From positions 372,001 through 436,000 of the forward strand of contig NZ_RBXJ01000001.1 of NCBI RefSeq assembly GCF_003635115.1: a stretch of DNA of 64,000 nucleotides, read 5' to 3'. The stretch's first letter is position 1. The number at the start of each line of letters is the position of its first letter. The notes beneath the pieces were generated by a model. It was not told where the DNA came from. It saw only the letters and a program-made list of their open reading frames with translations, and searched no databases. A program made the translations under genes and the position numbers. This stretch comes from Microbacterium sp. AG1240. Lineage in GTDB: Bacteria; Actinomycetota; Actinomycetes; Actinomycetales; Microbacteriaceae. Positions 1 through 10,187 of the stretch are shown in pieces.

Positions 1-459
1 CGCGCCGAGACCGACGCCGGCCGCGGCGAGTTCGAGACCTCCGAGGGCGAGTTCCGCCTCGCCGAGTACGAGATGTTCCTCGCCGACAACGCGGCGGGCA
101 TCTCGTCGTTCCGCGATCGTCAACAGCGTGCCTTCGGCGAGGAACGCGACCGCTGGCGCGAGGCCGGCGAATTCGATCGACCCGTGGAATCGGATGCCGT
201 CGCCACCGCCCCCGTCGAAGACCCCTTGCCGCCGGGCTGCATCGCGGTGCGCGCGCCCTTCTCGGCGGCGGTCTGGAAGGTCGAGACCGAACCGGGGCGG
301 AAGGCTGCCGAAGGAGAACGGATGCTGGTGCTGGAAGCGATGAAGATGGAGACCACCGTGAGTGCGACACAGGCGGGAATCGTGCGGGACGTGCTCGTAC
401 GACCGGGGGAGCGCGTGGAGGCCGGGCAGCTGCTGGCCGTCGTGGAGGTCGCCCGATGA
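1..459 (+). CDS. Urea carboxylase, C-terminal part (gene starts before the window)
   Basis: The reading frame is open from base 1, so this is the 3' end of a larger gene. The last ~75 residues form a biotinyl carrier domain with the motif VLEAMKMET; the lysine encoded at 343-345 would carry biotin. Upstream residues (FLADNAAGISSFRDRQQRAF) resemble the region before the carrier domain in urea carboxylase, which makes allophanate from urea, bicarbonate and ATP. The stop overlaps the start of the allophanate hydrolase gene (ATGA), which fixes the identity better than the fragment alone. Biotin carboxylase and most of the carboxyltransferase domain lie outside the window. Pyruvate or acyl-CoA carboxylase is less likely given the neighbour. 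Confidence 0.88.
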   Translation, partial: RAETDAGRGEFETSEGEFRLAEYEMFLADNAAGISSFRDRQQRAFGEERDRWREAGEFDRPVESDAVATAPVEDPLPPGCIAVRAPFSAAVWKVETEPGRKAAEGERMLVLEAMKMETTVSATQAGIVRDVLVRPGERVEAGQLLAVVEVAR

Positions 460-2132
460 GCGCGGTCGAGCGGGTCGCCGCCGCGTACGCCCGCAACACC
501 GAGATCGACCGTCCCGAGGCGTGGATCGCCCTCCGGCCCGAGGCGGAGGCGCTCGCGGAGGCCGCCGAGATCGATCGCCGGGTCGCCGCGGGAGAACGGC
601 TCCCCCTGGCGGGAACCGTGCTCGCCGTGAAGGACAACATCGACGTCGCGGGCCTGCCCACCACCGCGGGGAGCCCCGCGTACGCCTACGAACCGGAGTC
701 GGATGCCCCGGCGGTGGCGCGGTTGCGAGCGGCCGGAACGGTCGTGCTCGGCAAGACCAACCTCGACCAGTTCGCCACCGGCCTCGTCGGCACGCGCAGC
801 CCCTACGGCGCCGTGCGCGGGGCCTGGGACCCCTCGCTCATCTCCGGCGGATCGAGCTCGGGATCGGCGGTCGTGACCGCGCTCGGGGTCGTCGACCTGG
901 CCCTGGGCACCGACACGGCGGGGTCGGGGCGGGTGCCGGCGGCCCTCAACGGCATCGTCGGGGTCAAGCCCACCGTCGGTCTCGTGCCGACCACCGGTGT
1001 CGTCCCCGCCTGCCGGAGCATCGACTGCGTGACCGTCTTCGCGCGGGAACTCCCGCTCGCCCGCGAGGCCGCCGAGCTCATGGCCGGGCCCGACGGCGTC
1101 GATCCGCGGGCCCGCGTCGACGTGCCCGCGCCACCGCTGGATGCCCGACCCGTCGTCGCCATCCCCACGGCCGAGCACCTGGAGGGTCTCGCCGAGGGGT
1201 GGATCGAGGCGTTCCGCGGCGTCGTCGGCAGGCTCGCCGCATCCGGGGTCGACATCGTCGAGGTCGACATCGCGCCGCTCCTGGAGGCCGCATCGCTCCT
1301 GTACGGCGGGGCGTTCGTCGCCGAGCGCACGGCGGCCGTCGGCGCGTTCATCGAGGCGAACCGCGAGCTCATCGGCACCGACATCGACCCGACCGTCGCC
1401 GGCATCGTGCTCGCCGGTGCCGACGCCCGGGCCGCGGACTACTTCCGCGACCGTGAGCGGCTCGACCGACTCGGGCTGGAGGGCCTCGGCCGACTCGCGG
1501 GAACGGTGGCGCTGCTCACCCCCACGACCACGTGGCATCCGACCCTCGACGAGGTCGCGGCCGACCCCGTGGGGGCGAACTCCCGCATGGGGCGCTTCAC
1601 GAACTTCGCGAACCTCCTCGACCGCAGCGCGCTCGCCGTGCCGGCGGGGGTCGTCGGCGGCAAGCCGTTCGGCGTCATGCTCACCGGCGCCCCCTTCGCC
1701 GACCGCACGCTCGCGCAGCTCGCCGAGCGGGTGTCGGCCCCTCCGGTCGACGTGCTCGTGGTCGGCGCGCACCTGCGGGGTCAACCTCTCAACCACCAGC
1801 TCGTCGCCGCCGGCGGATCGTTCGTCGCGTCGGTCTCGACAGCGCCCGACTACCGCCTGTTCGCCCTCGCGACCACGCCCGCCAAGCCCGGCCTCGTGCG
1901 CGTGGCCGACGGCGGGGCACCGATCGAGGGGGAGGTCTGGCGGCTGCCGGCCGCCGGCTTCGGCCGCTTCGTCGCGGCGCTTCCCGAACCGATGGGCATC
2001 GGCACCGCGCGACTGGCCGACGGCTCGACCGTCTCGGGCTTCCTGTGCGAGACGGTCGCCCTGGAGGGTGCCGCCGACATCACCCGTTTCGGCGGATGGC
2101 GGGCCTACCTGGCATCGGCGGCGCGGTCGTGA
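456..2132 (+). CDS. atzF: Allophanate hydrolase
   Basis: A 558-residue amidase-signature enzyme that hydrolyses allophanate to ammonia and CO2, completing urea breakdown by the ATP-dependent carboxylase route. The catalytic triad is visible: Lys59 in AVKDNID, cis-Ser133 in the GGSSSGSA motif and nucleophile Ser157 in GTDTAGSGR, with the usual 24-residue spacing between the serines. After about residue 440 comes the small C-terminal domain typical of allophanate hydrolases (LPAAGFGRFVAALPEP, then VSGFLCE), so this is not a generic amidase. The ATG start overlaps the urea carboxylase stop and the TGA overlaps the next gene's GTG, indicating one translationally coupled operon. Confidence 0.93.
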   Translation: MSAVERVAAAYARNTEIDRPEAWIALRPEAEALAEAAEIDRRVAAGERLPLAGTVLAVKDNIDVAGLPTTAGSPAYAYEPESDAPAVARLRAAGTVVLGKTNLDQFATGLVGTRSPYGAVRGAWDPSLISGGSSSGSAVVTALGVVDLALGTDTAGSGRVPAALNGIVGVKPTVGLVPTTGVVPACRSIDCVTVFARELPLAREAAELMAGPDGVDPRARVDVPAPPLDARPVVAIPTAEHLEGLAEGWIEAFRGVVGRLAASGVDIVEVDIAPLLEAASLLYGGAFVAERTAAVGAFIEANRELIGTDIDPTVAGIVLAGADARAADYFRDRERLDRLGLEGLGRLAGTVALLTPTTTWHPTLDEVAADPVGANSRMGRFTNFANLLDRSALAVPAGVVGGKPFGVMLTGAPFADRTLAQLAERVSAPPVDVLVVGAHLRGQPLNHQLVAAGGSFVASVSTAPDYRLFALATTPAKPGLVRVADGGAPIEGEVWRLPAAGFGRFVAALPEPMGIGTARLADGSTVSGFLCETVALEGAADITRFGGWRAYLASAARS

Positions 2133-2956
2133 CGTCGACGCCGTGGGCGGATGCGGCGCCCCTCCGCCTCGGCGGTCGCCCGCGGCGGCTCGTCCCCTTC
2201 GTGGTGGGCTACGAGCCGATCCCGGAGGGCGTCTCGGTCGCCGGCGGCAGCTTCTTCCGGTTCCTCCTCGAACCGGTCACGGCCGCCGCCGTCGTCTTCG
2301 ACGAGGGGTGGGTGCTCGTCGACGGCGGGTTCGACCCGGCCCGCATCCGTGACCGAGATCGGCGCGTGGCGAGTTTCGACTACGAGAACTACACGCCGCT
2401 GGTGCCCGCCGGCGACCCGCTCGTCGAGCAGGTGGCGGCGGCCGGACTGGACTGGGGCGACCTTGCCGCGGCGGCCATCACCCACGTGCACTTCGACCAC
2501 ACCGGGGCGGCGCGCCTGCTCGCCCCCGACCAGCCCCTCCTCCTGCAGGAGCGGGAGTGGGAGCACGTGCGCACGGTGGACGACGCGCGCGCGGGGTTCC
2601 TGTTCGTCGACGACGTCGTGCGCGAGGGGCTCTCGGTCGTCACGCTGATCGGCGACACCGACCTCGCGCCCGGGCTGCGGGCCATCGACACGTCGGGGCA
2701 CACCCCCGGCCACCAGTCGTTCGTGGTCGAGCTCGGGGAGCGCACCGTCGTGCGCGCCGGTGACGCGGCCGACCTCCGCCGCAACGTCACCGAGGGAGTG
2801 CGGTGCGGGTCGACGGTCGGCGACGACGGCGATGATCGCGCGGATGCGGCGATCCGGCGCCTCCACGACCTCGACGCGCTCGACGGCGTCGAGGTGTGGC
2901 CCGCGCACGACCCCGACTGGGGCCCCTGGCGAGAGGTCATCGCCCAGCGCGCCTGA
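2129..2956 (+). CDS. MBL-fold metallo-hydrolase (lactonase-like)
   Basis: A 275-residue metallo-beta-lactamase-fold hydrolase, presumably cytosolic. The zinc motif HVHFDH is at about residues 119-124, followed by DTSGHTPGHQ near residue 190 and a late WPAHDPD, in the order seen in N-acyl-homoserine lactonases of the AttM/AiiA type. The substrate cannot be fixed from sequence; quorum-signal lactones are only one option. The GTG start at 2129 overlaps the allophanate hydrolase stop (GTGA), so it is co-translated with urea degradation genes. An in-frame open stretch continues upstream inside atzF, but the overlap start gives the expected N-terminus. Confidence 0.8.
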   Translation: MTSTPWADAAPLRLGGRPRRLVPFVVGYEPIPEGVSVAGGSFFRFLLEPVTAAAVVFDEGWVLVDGGFDPARIRDRDRRVASFDYENYTPLVPAGDPLVEQVAAAGLDWGDLAAAAITHVHFDHTGAARLLAPDQPLLLQEREWEHVRTVDDARAGFLFVDDVVREGLSVVTLIGDTDLAPGLRAIDTSGHTPGHQSFVVELGERTVVRAGDAADLRRNVTEGVRCGSTVGDDGDDRADAAIRRLHDLDALDGVEVWPAHDPDWGPWREVIAQRA

Positions 2957-3075
2957 GCGCCGGCGGGTCGTGGGCCTGGGGGAGGGCGGGGCGGCGTCCG
3001 GCGTGCGCATGGGATGCGGGGGATCGTCCCGCGCGCGGGCCTCGGGCGGGGGAATGCCCGCGGCCGGCCCGAATG

Positions 3076-3102
3076 CCCGCATCCGGCGGGGGAGGATGCG
3101 GG
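3076..3102. terminator. Hairpin between convergent genes
   Basis: Perfect 9 bp inverted repeat (CCCGCATCC / GGATGCGGG) with a 9 nt loop, placed between the lactonase-like gene and the convergent LacI gene. It has no T-run, as is common in actinobacteria, and probably acts in both directions. Confidence 0.5.
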
Positions 3103-3103
3103 G

Positions 3104-4117
3104 TCAGCCGCCGGAGCCCCGCGTGGAGCCGCGGGGGATGAGCTCCGTCGGCAGCTCCACGATCTCGTCGCCGGCGGGTGCCCCGGCCGCGAGCATCCGC
3201 ACCGCCGTGGCCGCCATCTCGCGGATCGGCTGGCGCACGGTGGTCAGCGACGGCTGCAGCCACCGTGCACCGCGCAGGTCGTCGAACCCCACCACCAGCA
3301 CGTCGACGCCGACCCGCAGGCCCTGGTCGGCGGCGGCGCGGTAGGCCCCCGCGGCCATCTCGTCCGAACAGGCGAACACCCCGACGGGTCCGTCGCCGGC
3401 GAGGCTCCTGAGGGCTCGCACGCAGGCCTCGCGCGCCTCGGTCGCACCCCAGTTCGCACTCTCGTGCACGCGCGCGGCGCGCGGGAGCGCAGCATCCAGC
3501 GTCTCGAAGAAGCCCTCGGCGCGCGCCCGACCCCAGCGATAGGGAGGGCTGCCCCCGATCACGACGAACCGGCGCGCGCCCCGGGCGATGAGGTGCTCCG
3601 CCGCCGCCGAGCCCCCGGCGCGATCGGTCGAGCGTACGCTCGGCAGCCCTCGCGACGAACCACTGGGCGGCTCGAGTAGCACGACGGGGATGCCCGCTTC
3701 GCGCATCACCGCGGTCTGCGTCGCCGTCGGAAGGATGAGGCCGAGCACGACACCCGCACTCCCGCGGGACCGGACGCGGACGGGCCAGTCGTCGTCGGGA
3801 TCGTCGCGCTCGGTCGTCAGCACGAGGTCGTAGCGCAGGTGCGCGGCCGCGGTCCGCGCGCCGGCGGTGACCTCCTCGGTGTACGGATTGTGGAAGTGCG
3901 AGAGCACGAGGTCGATCAGCCGGGCGGTGCCTCCGCGCGGGCGACCCCGCCGCTCTCCATCGAGCGTGTACCCGAGGGTCGTCGCCGCGGTCACGATCCG
4001 CGCACGCGTGGCCGCGGCCATCTCTCCCCGGCCGCGCAGAGCGCGCGAGGCGGTGGTCACGCTGACCCCCGCCGCCGCCGCGACGTCGGCGAGCGTGGAT
4101 CGGGCGGATGCGGGCAC
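3104..4117 (-). CDS. LacI-family transcriptional regulator
   Basis: A 337-residue repressor-type regulator. An N-terminal helix-turn-helix (TLADVAAAAGVSVTTASRAL, residues ~7-26) is followed by a periplasmic-binding-protein-like sugar sensor domain; VLVVGFDDLRGARWLQPSLTTV near the C-terminus is typical of the family. The GTG at 4117 is chosen because it places the helix-turn-helix at the very N-terminus; the longer open frame upstream adds unrelated residues. The gene is divergent from the ThuA, Gfo/Idh and arabinofuranosidase operon. A 14 bp near-palindrome lies 7 bp before its start. It probably represses itself and that operon, with a sugar derived from arabinosides as inducer; the effector is inference. 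Confidence 0.88.
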   Translation of the reverse strand: MPASARSTLADVAAAAGVSVTTASRALRGRGEMAAATRARIVTAATTLGYTLDGERRGRPRGGTARLIDLVLSHFHNPYTEEVTAGARTAAAHLRYDLVLTTERDDPDDDWPVRVRSRGSAGVVLGLILPTATQTAVMREAGIPVVLLEPPSGSSRGLPSVRSTDRAGGSAAAEHLIARGARRFVVIGGSPPYRWGRARAEGFFETLDAALPRAARVHESANWGATEAREACVRALRSLAGDGPVGVFACSDEMAAGAYRAAADQGLRVGVDVLVVGFDDLRGARWLQPSLTTVRQPIREMAATAVRMLAAGAPAGDEIVELPTELIPRGSTRGSGG

Positions 4118-4123
4118 CTCCCT

Positions 4124-4137
4124 ATTTTGCGCAATAT
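4124..4137. promoter_or_regulatory. Probable LacI-family operator
   Basis: ATTTTGCGCAATAT matches its own reverse complement at 12 of 14 positions and has the central CG pair typical of LacI-family sites. It sits between the divergent LacI and ThuA genes. If the LacI mRNA is leaderless, the CAAAAT element on the minus strand (4124-4129) would be its -10 box, so binding would block transcription of the regulator. Confidence 0.6.
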
Positions 4138-4240
4138 CTGCGCGGTCGGTCCAGGGGGTGTGGCATGGTGATGCCGTCCCCACCCGGGGAAGCGCTCCGC
4201 CGCCTCCCGTTCCGACCACCTCTGCGCCGAGGAGTTCGTC

Positions 4241-4948
4241 ATGACCGCACGTCACGCCCTGATCGTCCGAGGCGGGTGGGAAGGACACCATCCGGTCGAG
4301 GCCACCGACCTTTTCGTGCCGTTCCTGCGCGACAACGGCTTCGACGTGCGCACCGAGTCCGACCCGGAGGTCTACGCCGACAGCGACGCGATGGACGCCG
4401 TCGACCTCGTCGTGCAGTCGGTCACGATGGCGCAGGCCTCACGAGAGGCGGTCGCGGGGCTTCGCGCCGCGGTCGAGCGCGGCACCGGGCTCGCGGGGTG
4501 GCACGGCGGCATCGCCGACTCCTACCGCGACAGCTCCGACTACCTGCAGCTGGTCGGCGGGCAGTTCGCCACCCACCCCTCGCGGCACCCCGATGAGCGC
4601 CCCGGAGACGAGCGCGACAACTTCGTCGATCACACGATCGAGGTCACCGACGCCGGGCGCGCCTCGTCGATCATGGCCGGTATCGATGGCTTCGCCCTGC
4701 GCACCGAGCAGTACTGGGTGCTCACCGACGACCTCAACGACGTGCTCGCCACGACCACCCACCCGGTGCAGCCCTACCATCCCTGGCACCGCCCGATCAC
4801 CTCGCCGGCGGTCTGGACGCGGGCGTGGGGGCGGGGGCGCGTCTTCGTCGCGACCCCCGGGCACGACGTCGAGGTGCTCGCCGACGCCAACGTCCGCACC
4901 ATCATCGAGAGGGGGATGCTGTGGGCCAGCCGCACGCAATCGGAATAG
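4241..4948 (+). CDS. ThuA-like domain protein
   Basis: A 235-residue protein of the ThuA (trehalose-utilisation) family, a class I glutamine-amidotransferase-like fold often found beside Gfo/Idh/MocA oxidoreductases and glycosidases. Visible hallmarks are the N-terminal strand ALIVRGGWEGHHP, AGWHGGIADSY near residue 87, a GGQFATHPSRHP segment and the C-terminal GRGRVFVATPGHD. The biochemical role of ThuA proteins is not settled; conversion of keto-sugars made by partner oxidoreductases has been proposed. The start has a good Shine-Dalgarno sequence (GAGGAG). The gene overlaps the next by 28 bp and is the first member of the abfA operon. Confidence 0.85.
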   Translation: MTARHALIVRGGWEGHHPVEATDLFVPFLRDNGFDVRTESDPEVYADSDAMDAVDLVVQSVTMAQASREAVAGLRAAVERGTGLAGWHGGIADSYRDSSDYLQLVGGQFATHPSRHPDERPGDERDNFVDHTIEVTDAGRASSIMAGIDGFALRTEQYWVLTDDLNDVLATTTHPVQPYHPWHRPITSPAVWTRAWGRGRVFVATPGHDVEVLADANVRTIIERGMLWASRTQSE

Positions 4949-6002
4949 TCGGGCTCGGGGTCATCTCGGCCCAGTATCTCGAGACCCTCATCGGTCTCGA
5001 CGCGGTGCGGATCGTGGCCGTCGCCGACCTCGACCCCGCCCGCGCGAGGGCGACCGCCGAGCGCGTGCCGGGGTGCCGAGCCCTCTCCGTCGACGAGCTC
5101 ATGGCCGACCCCGAGGTGCAGACGGTGCTGAACCTCACGATCCCCGCCGCGCACGCGTCGGTGGCCCTCGCGGCGCTCGCTGCGGGCAAGAACGTCTACG
5201 GGGAGAAGCCGCTCGCCGCCACGCTCGCCGAGGCGCGCGAGGTCGTCGCGGCCGCCGGCGGTGCGTGGGTGGGCGGGGCCCCCGACACCGTGCTCGGCAC
5301 CGGCGTGCAGACCGCACGAGCGGTCGTCGACGCCGGCGAGATCGGCCGACCGGTGTCGGCGACGGCGACCTGGGTCGCCCCGGGACACGAGGCCTGGCAT
5401 CCGAATCCCGACTTCTACTACCTCGCCGGGGGCGGCCCCCTGTTCGACATGGGGCCCTACTACCTGACTACGCTCTTCCACCTCCTCGGTCCCGTCGTGC
5501 GGGTGTCGGGGGTGTCGTCACGACCGCGTGGCGAACGCGTCATCGCGACCGGCCCTCGTGCCGGTGAGCGCATCCCCGTCGAGGTCGATACGCACGTGAC
5601 CGGCGTGCTTGAGCACGCCGGCGGCGCGGTGTCGACGGTGACGTTCAGCTTCGACGCGGTGGCGACCACCGCCGCCCCCCTCGAGGTGCACGGCGAACTC
5701 GGATCGCTGACGGTGCCCGATCCGAACACGTTCGCCGGGGAGGTGAGGCTGCGACGCTCCCCCTCCGACGAGGGCACGGTGATCGAGCCCCGCGCCGGCT
5801 ACGAGGGCGCGGGGCGCGGTATCGGCCTGATCGACGTCGTCGCCGGTCACGGGCGGGCCGGCGGCGACGTCGCCCTGCACGTGCTCGAGATCATGACCGC
5901 CCTGACGGCGTCGGCGCGGGAGGGTCGACGCATCGACCTCGCCACCACCGCCGAACGCCCGTCGCTCGCCCCCCTCACACCCCGAACCGCATGGAGAGCA
6001 TC

Positions 6003-6006
<4 letters not shown>
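4921..6006 (+). CDS. Gfo/Idh/MocA-family oxidoreductase
   Basis: A 361-residue NAD(P)-dependent sugar oxidoreductase. The N-terminal Rossmann motif is GIVGLGVISAQYLETL, the conserved EKP lysine is in GKNVYGEKPLA (~residue 90), and the C-terminal half matches the family's alpha/beta substrate domain (GGGPLFDMGPYYLTTLF). GTG at 4921 is chosen because it precedes the Rossmann strand by only a few residues and follows a purine-rich Shine-Dalgarno sequence. It overlaps the ThuA-like gene at its start and the arabinofuranosidase gene at its end. The substrate is unknown; the context suggests a pentose or aryl-pentoside. Confidence 0.87.
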
Positions 6007-7523
<1,517 letters not shown>

Positions 7524-7547
7524 CGGGTCGCCCCCGACCCCCCCCGA

Positions 7548-7620
7548 CCGCGAGACCTCACCGCGGATACGAGACTGCGACCCTCGTGCGCAGTGTCGTA
7601 TCCCGGATGACGTCTCGCGG
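7548..7620. terminator. Long bidirectional hairpin after abfA
   Basis: Two 32 nt arms (7548-7579 and 7589-7620) pair at 27 of 32 positions around a 9 nt loop. They lie between the convergent abfA and LacI genes. This is the longest inverted repeat found in the window and probably stops transcription from both sides. Confidence 0.6.
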
Positions 7621-7636
7621 GCTGGGTGGGGGCGGG

Positions 7637-8662
7637 TCAGCGCCGCGGGGGAGCGATCGAGGCACGCTCGATGGCGGGCATCGGGATGAGCGACTCGCCG
7701 GGTTCGCCCGGGTCGAGCAGCCGCTCGACCGCACGACGCCCCATCGCCTCGTGCGGCAGTCCGATGGTGGTCAGGCCCGGGCGGAGGTAGGCGGCGAGTT
7801 CGTCGTTGTCGAACGAGACGACCGATACGTCGCCCGGCACAGACAGCCCCGCCTCGCTCAGTGCCTGGTAGGCCCCGAAGGCGAGACGGTCGTTCATGCA
7901 GATGAGCGCGCGGGGCGCCGGCCCCGACGCCAGGAGGTCGCGGACGGCCTCGTACCCGTGGTCGGGCTCCCAGAGCCAGATCGAGCGTTCCGCGGCGAAG
8001 GTCGCCCCGGCCTCCGCCATCGCGTCGCGCACCCCGGCGACGCGTCGCGCGACGGTCGTCGAGCGGAACACGTCGCGCTCGGCGTCGTCGCTCTGGCCGA
8101 TGAGGGCGATGCCGTCGCGGTGACCGGCCTCGAGCAGCAGGCGCACGGCGGCGCGCCCGCCGCTGTACTCGTCGGGGAGGACGGACGCGGGGTGGCCAGG
8201 GTTGATCGCGTTGAGCATCACGGCGGCGGTGCCGCGGGGGAGTTCGGGCACGAAGAGCTCGCGAGCGCGCATGGTCGCGAAGATGATGCCGTCGACCTGG
8301 CGATCGACGAGTGCCGCGATGGCCTCTTCCTCGCGGGCGGGGTCGCCGTCGGTCTCGATCACGAGCACGACGTGCGAGGCGGCGCGTGCCGCCTCGAGCG
8401 CGCCCTTGATGAGGCCGCTCGCGAAACGGGTCGTCGCGACGAGGTCGGAGACGAAGCCGAACGTCGAGGTCTTGTCGGTGCGGAGCCCTCGCGCGGCGAT
8501 GTTCGGACGGTAGCCGAGCTCGGTCGCCGCGGTGTGCACGCGGTCATGGGCGTCCTTCGACAACCGGGTGTCGGGTCGGCCGTTGAGGATGAGCGACGCC
8601 GCGCTGACCGATAGTCCCGCTCGTTGCGCGACATCGGCGAGCGTCACGCGCTTGGTCGCCAT
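7637..8662 (-). CDS. LacI-family transcriptional regulator of the sugar ABC operon
   Basis: A 341-residue LacI-family protein. Residues ~7-26 carry the helix-turn-helix (TLADVAQRAGLSVSAASLIL), followed by the hinge and a periplasmic-binding-like sensor domain with VSVVSFDNDELAAYLRPGLTTI near residue 275. The ATG start at 8662 has a GAGAGGA Shine-Dalgarno sequence. It is divergent from an ABC sugar importer whose promoter holds a matching palindrome (8741-8760), so it is most likely the local repressor. The ligand is unknown. A TGTCAA element on its own strand is the complement of the importer's -35 box, so the divergent promoters overlap. Confidence 0.9.
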   Translation of the reverse strand: MATKRVTLADVAQRAGLSVSAASLILNGRPDTRLSKDAHDRVHTAATELGYRPNIAARGLRTDKTSTFGFVSDLVATTRFASGLIKGALEAARAASHVVLVIETDGDPAREEEAIAALVDRQVDGIIFATMRARELFVPELPRGTAAVMLNAINPGHPASVLPDEYSGGRAAVRLLLEAGHRDGIALIGQSDDAERDVFRSTTVARRVAGVRDAMAEAGATFAAERSIWLWEPDHGYEAVRDLLASGPAPRALICMNDRLAFGAYQALSEAGLSVPGDVSVVSFDNDELAAYLRPGLTTIGLPHEAMGRRAVERLLDPGEPGESLIPMPAIERASIAPPRR

Positions 8663-8706
8663 CGATCATCCTCTCGACCTATGGATGCTATCGCCGCTTC
8701 GCACAC

Positions 8707-8736
8707 TTGACAGAACCCGGGCACGCATCTCATGAT
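8707..8736 (+). promoter_or_regulatory. Promoter of the sugar ABC operon
   Basis: A consensus -35 box TTGACA (8707-8712) is followed after 18 bp by a -10 box CATGAT (8731-8736). Transcription would start about 8743, inside the downstream operator. Confidence 0.65.
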
Positions 8737-8740
8737 GAGG

Positions 8741-8760
8741 GTGCTAAAACCTTTCAGCAC
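8741..8760. promoter_or_regulatory. LacI-type operator overlapping the transcription start
   Basis: GTGCTAAAACCTTTCAGCAC is an imperfect palindrome (16 of 20 positions symmetric) starting 4 bp after the -10 box. Its position over +1 fits repression by the divergent LacI regulator. The AAAC/TTT core is common in LacI-family sites. Confidence 0.65.
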
Positions 8761-8837
8761 GCGCAGTATCCCCCGAAACACCCGCACCACCCCGGTGACC
8801 CACACCGGGGCGCATCACATGACGAAGGAGTCGTTTC

Positions 8838-10187
8838 ATGCCCTCATCCCGCCGCCCCGCAGGGCGCCGCGCGATCGCCCTCGGCGCTCTCGCCGTCGTC
8901 GGCGTCGTGCTCTCGGCCTGCGCGCCGGGTGCCGCCGCCCCCGACACCAGTGCCGACGCCGTCGACGTGTCAACCGAGCTGACCTCCGACGAGGTCACCC
9001 TCACGATCGCCGACGAGACCGGATTCCCGGTCACCGACAAGTTGACGGAGGAGTTCACCAAGCAGCATCCGAACGTCACCTTCACCATCACCCGCGACAC
9101 GTTCCAGAACCTCACCGCGAACGCCCCCAAGCTCCTCGCCAGCTCCACGCCTCCCGATCTCATCCGCCTCCCCACCCTGGGCGAGACGGTGAAGGACGGG
9201 CTCGTGCTCGACCTCGACCCGTACTTCGACGCGTACGGATGGGACGCGTGGCCCGCCTCGCAGCTCGCGCCGCTGCGCATGAGCGAAGACGGCGTCCGCG
9301 GCTCGGGGCCGCTGTACCAGCTGGGTCTGGGCTACAGCATCACCGGCATCTACATGAACACGGCACTGGCCGACCAGCTGGGCATAGACGGACCCCCCGC
9401 CACGATGGCCGAGCTCGAGGAAGACCTCGCCACGGCGAAGGCCGGTGGCGTGCAGCCCATCATGGCCGGCGACAAGGACGGCGTGGTCAACTTCGTGACG
9501 CAGGCCGCGATGAACCAGTACGCCGACAAGGACGAGTTCATGGCGTGGATGTTCAACGAGCCCGGCGCCACCTACAACACCGCGGGCAACACCGAGGGCG
9601 CCGAACTCATCCGGCGCTGGGCCGACGAAGGCTACTTCCCGTCCGACATCAACGCGCTGGACTACTTCACCTTCGTCAGCCAGTTCTCCGACGGCGGGGC
9701 GCTGTTCACCTTCAACGGCAACTGGGAGGCGGCGAACTACCAGGCCGCCCTCGGCGACGACGTGACATTCTTCCTCGTGCCCCCGATCGAGGAGGGCGGC
9801 GACCACGTCGCGATGGGAGCGGCCAACTCGTTCTCGGTCGCGGCGAAATCGCAGCACAAGAACGAGATCGTCTACTTCCTGAACTGGATCCACACCGACC
9901 CGGTCGCGCGCCAGATCATCGTCGACGTCACCGGTGCCTCGCCCGGCGGCGACCCCTCGCTCGCCCTCCCCGAGGTCGAGTCGGGTTCGCTCATCGAGAA
10001 GGCGCTCGAAATGTCGGCGCAGATCGGCGAGGAGAACGGCCAGGTCGACTTCATGGCCAACACCACCGCCGGCATCTACGCCGGATCGATCATCCCCGAA
10101 TCGCAGCTCCTCGTGACGGGCCAGATCACCGGGGCCGAGTTCACCGAGCGCGTGCAGAAGTTCTACGAGAGCGAGGTCGGCGGGTGA
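8838..10187 (+). CDS. ABC sugar importer, solute-binding lipoprotein
   Basis: A 449-residue extracellular substrate-binding lipoprotein of the carbohydrate uptake CUT1 type. A signal peptide ends in the lipobox LSAC (cysteine ~28), followed by a binding domain with GGALFTFNGNWEAANYQ near residue 295, typical of oligosaccharide binders. A good Shine-Dalgarno sequence (GAAGGAG) precedes the ATG. The stop overlaps the first permease start. The neighbouring glycosidase genes suggest an oligosaccharide ligand, perhaps an arabinoside or fructoside; the sequence does not settle which. Confidence 0.92.
   Translation: MPSSRRPAGRRAIALGALAVVGVVLSACAPGAAAPDTSADAVDVSTELTSDEVTLTIADETGFPVTDKLTEEFTKQHPNVTFTITRDTFQNLTANAPKLLASSTPPDLIRLPTLGETVKDGLVLDLDPYFDAYGWDAWPASQLAPLRMSEDGVRGSGPLYQLGLGYSITGIYMNTALADQLGIDGPPATMAELEEDLATAKAGGVQPIMAGDKDGVVNFVTQAAMNQYADKDEFMAWMFNEPGATYNTAGNTEGAELIRRWADEGYFPSDINALDYFTFVSQFSDGGALFTFNGNWEAANYQAALGDDVTFFLVPPIEEGGDHVAMGAANSFSVAAKSQHKNEIVYFLNWIHTDPVARQIIVDVTGASPGGDPSLALPEVESGSLIEKALEMSAQIGEENGQVDFMANTTAGIYAGSIIPESQLLVTGQITGAEFTERVQKFYESEVGG

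Noticed and set aside
120..1796. Long open frames antisense to allophanate hydrolase and most other genes
   Set aside because: They are shadows of high-GC coding DNA: Arg, Gly, Asp and Glu-rich, with no domain signatures, while the opposite strand encodes clear enzymes.
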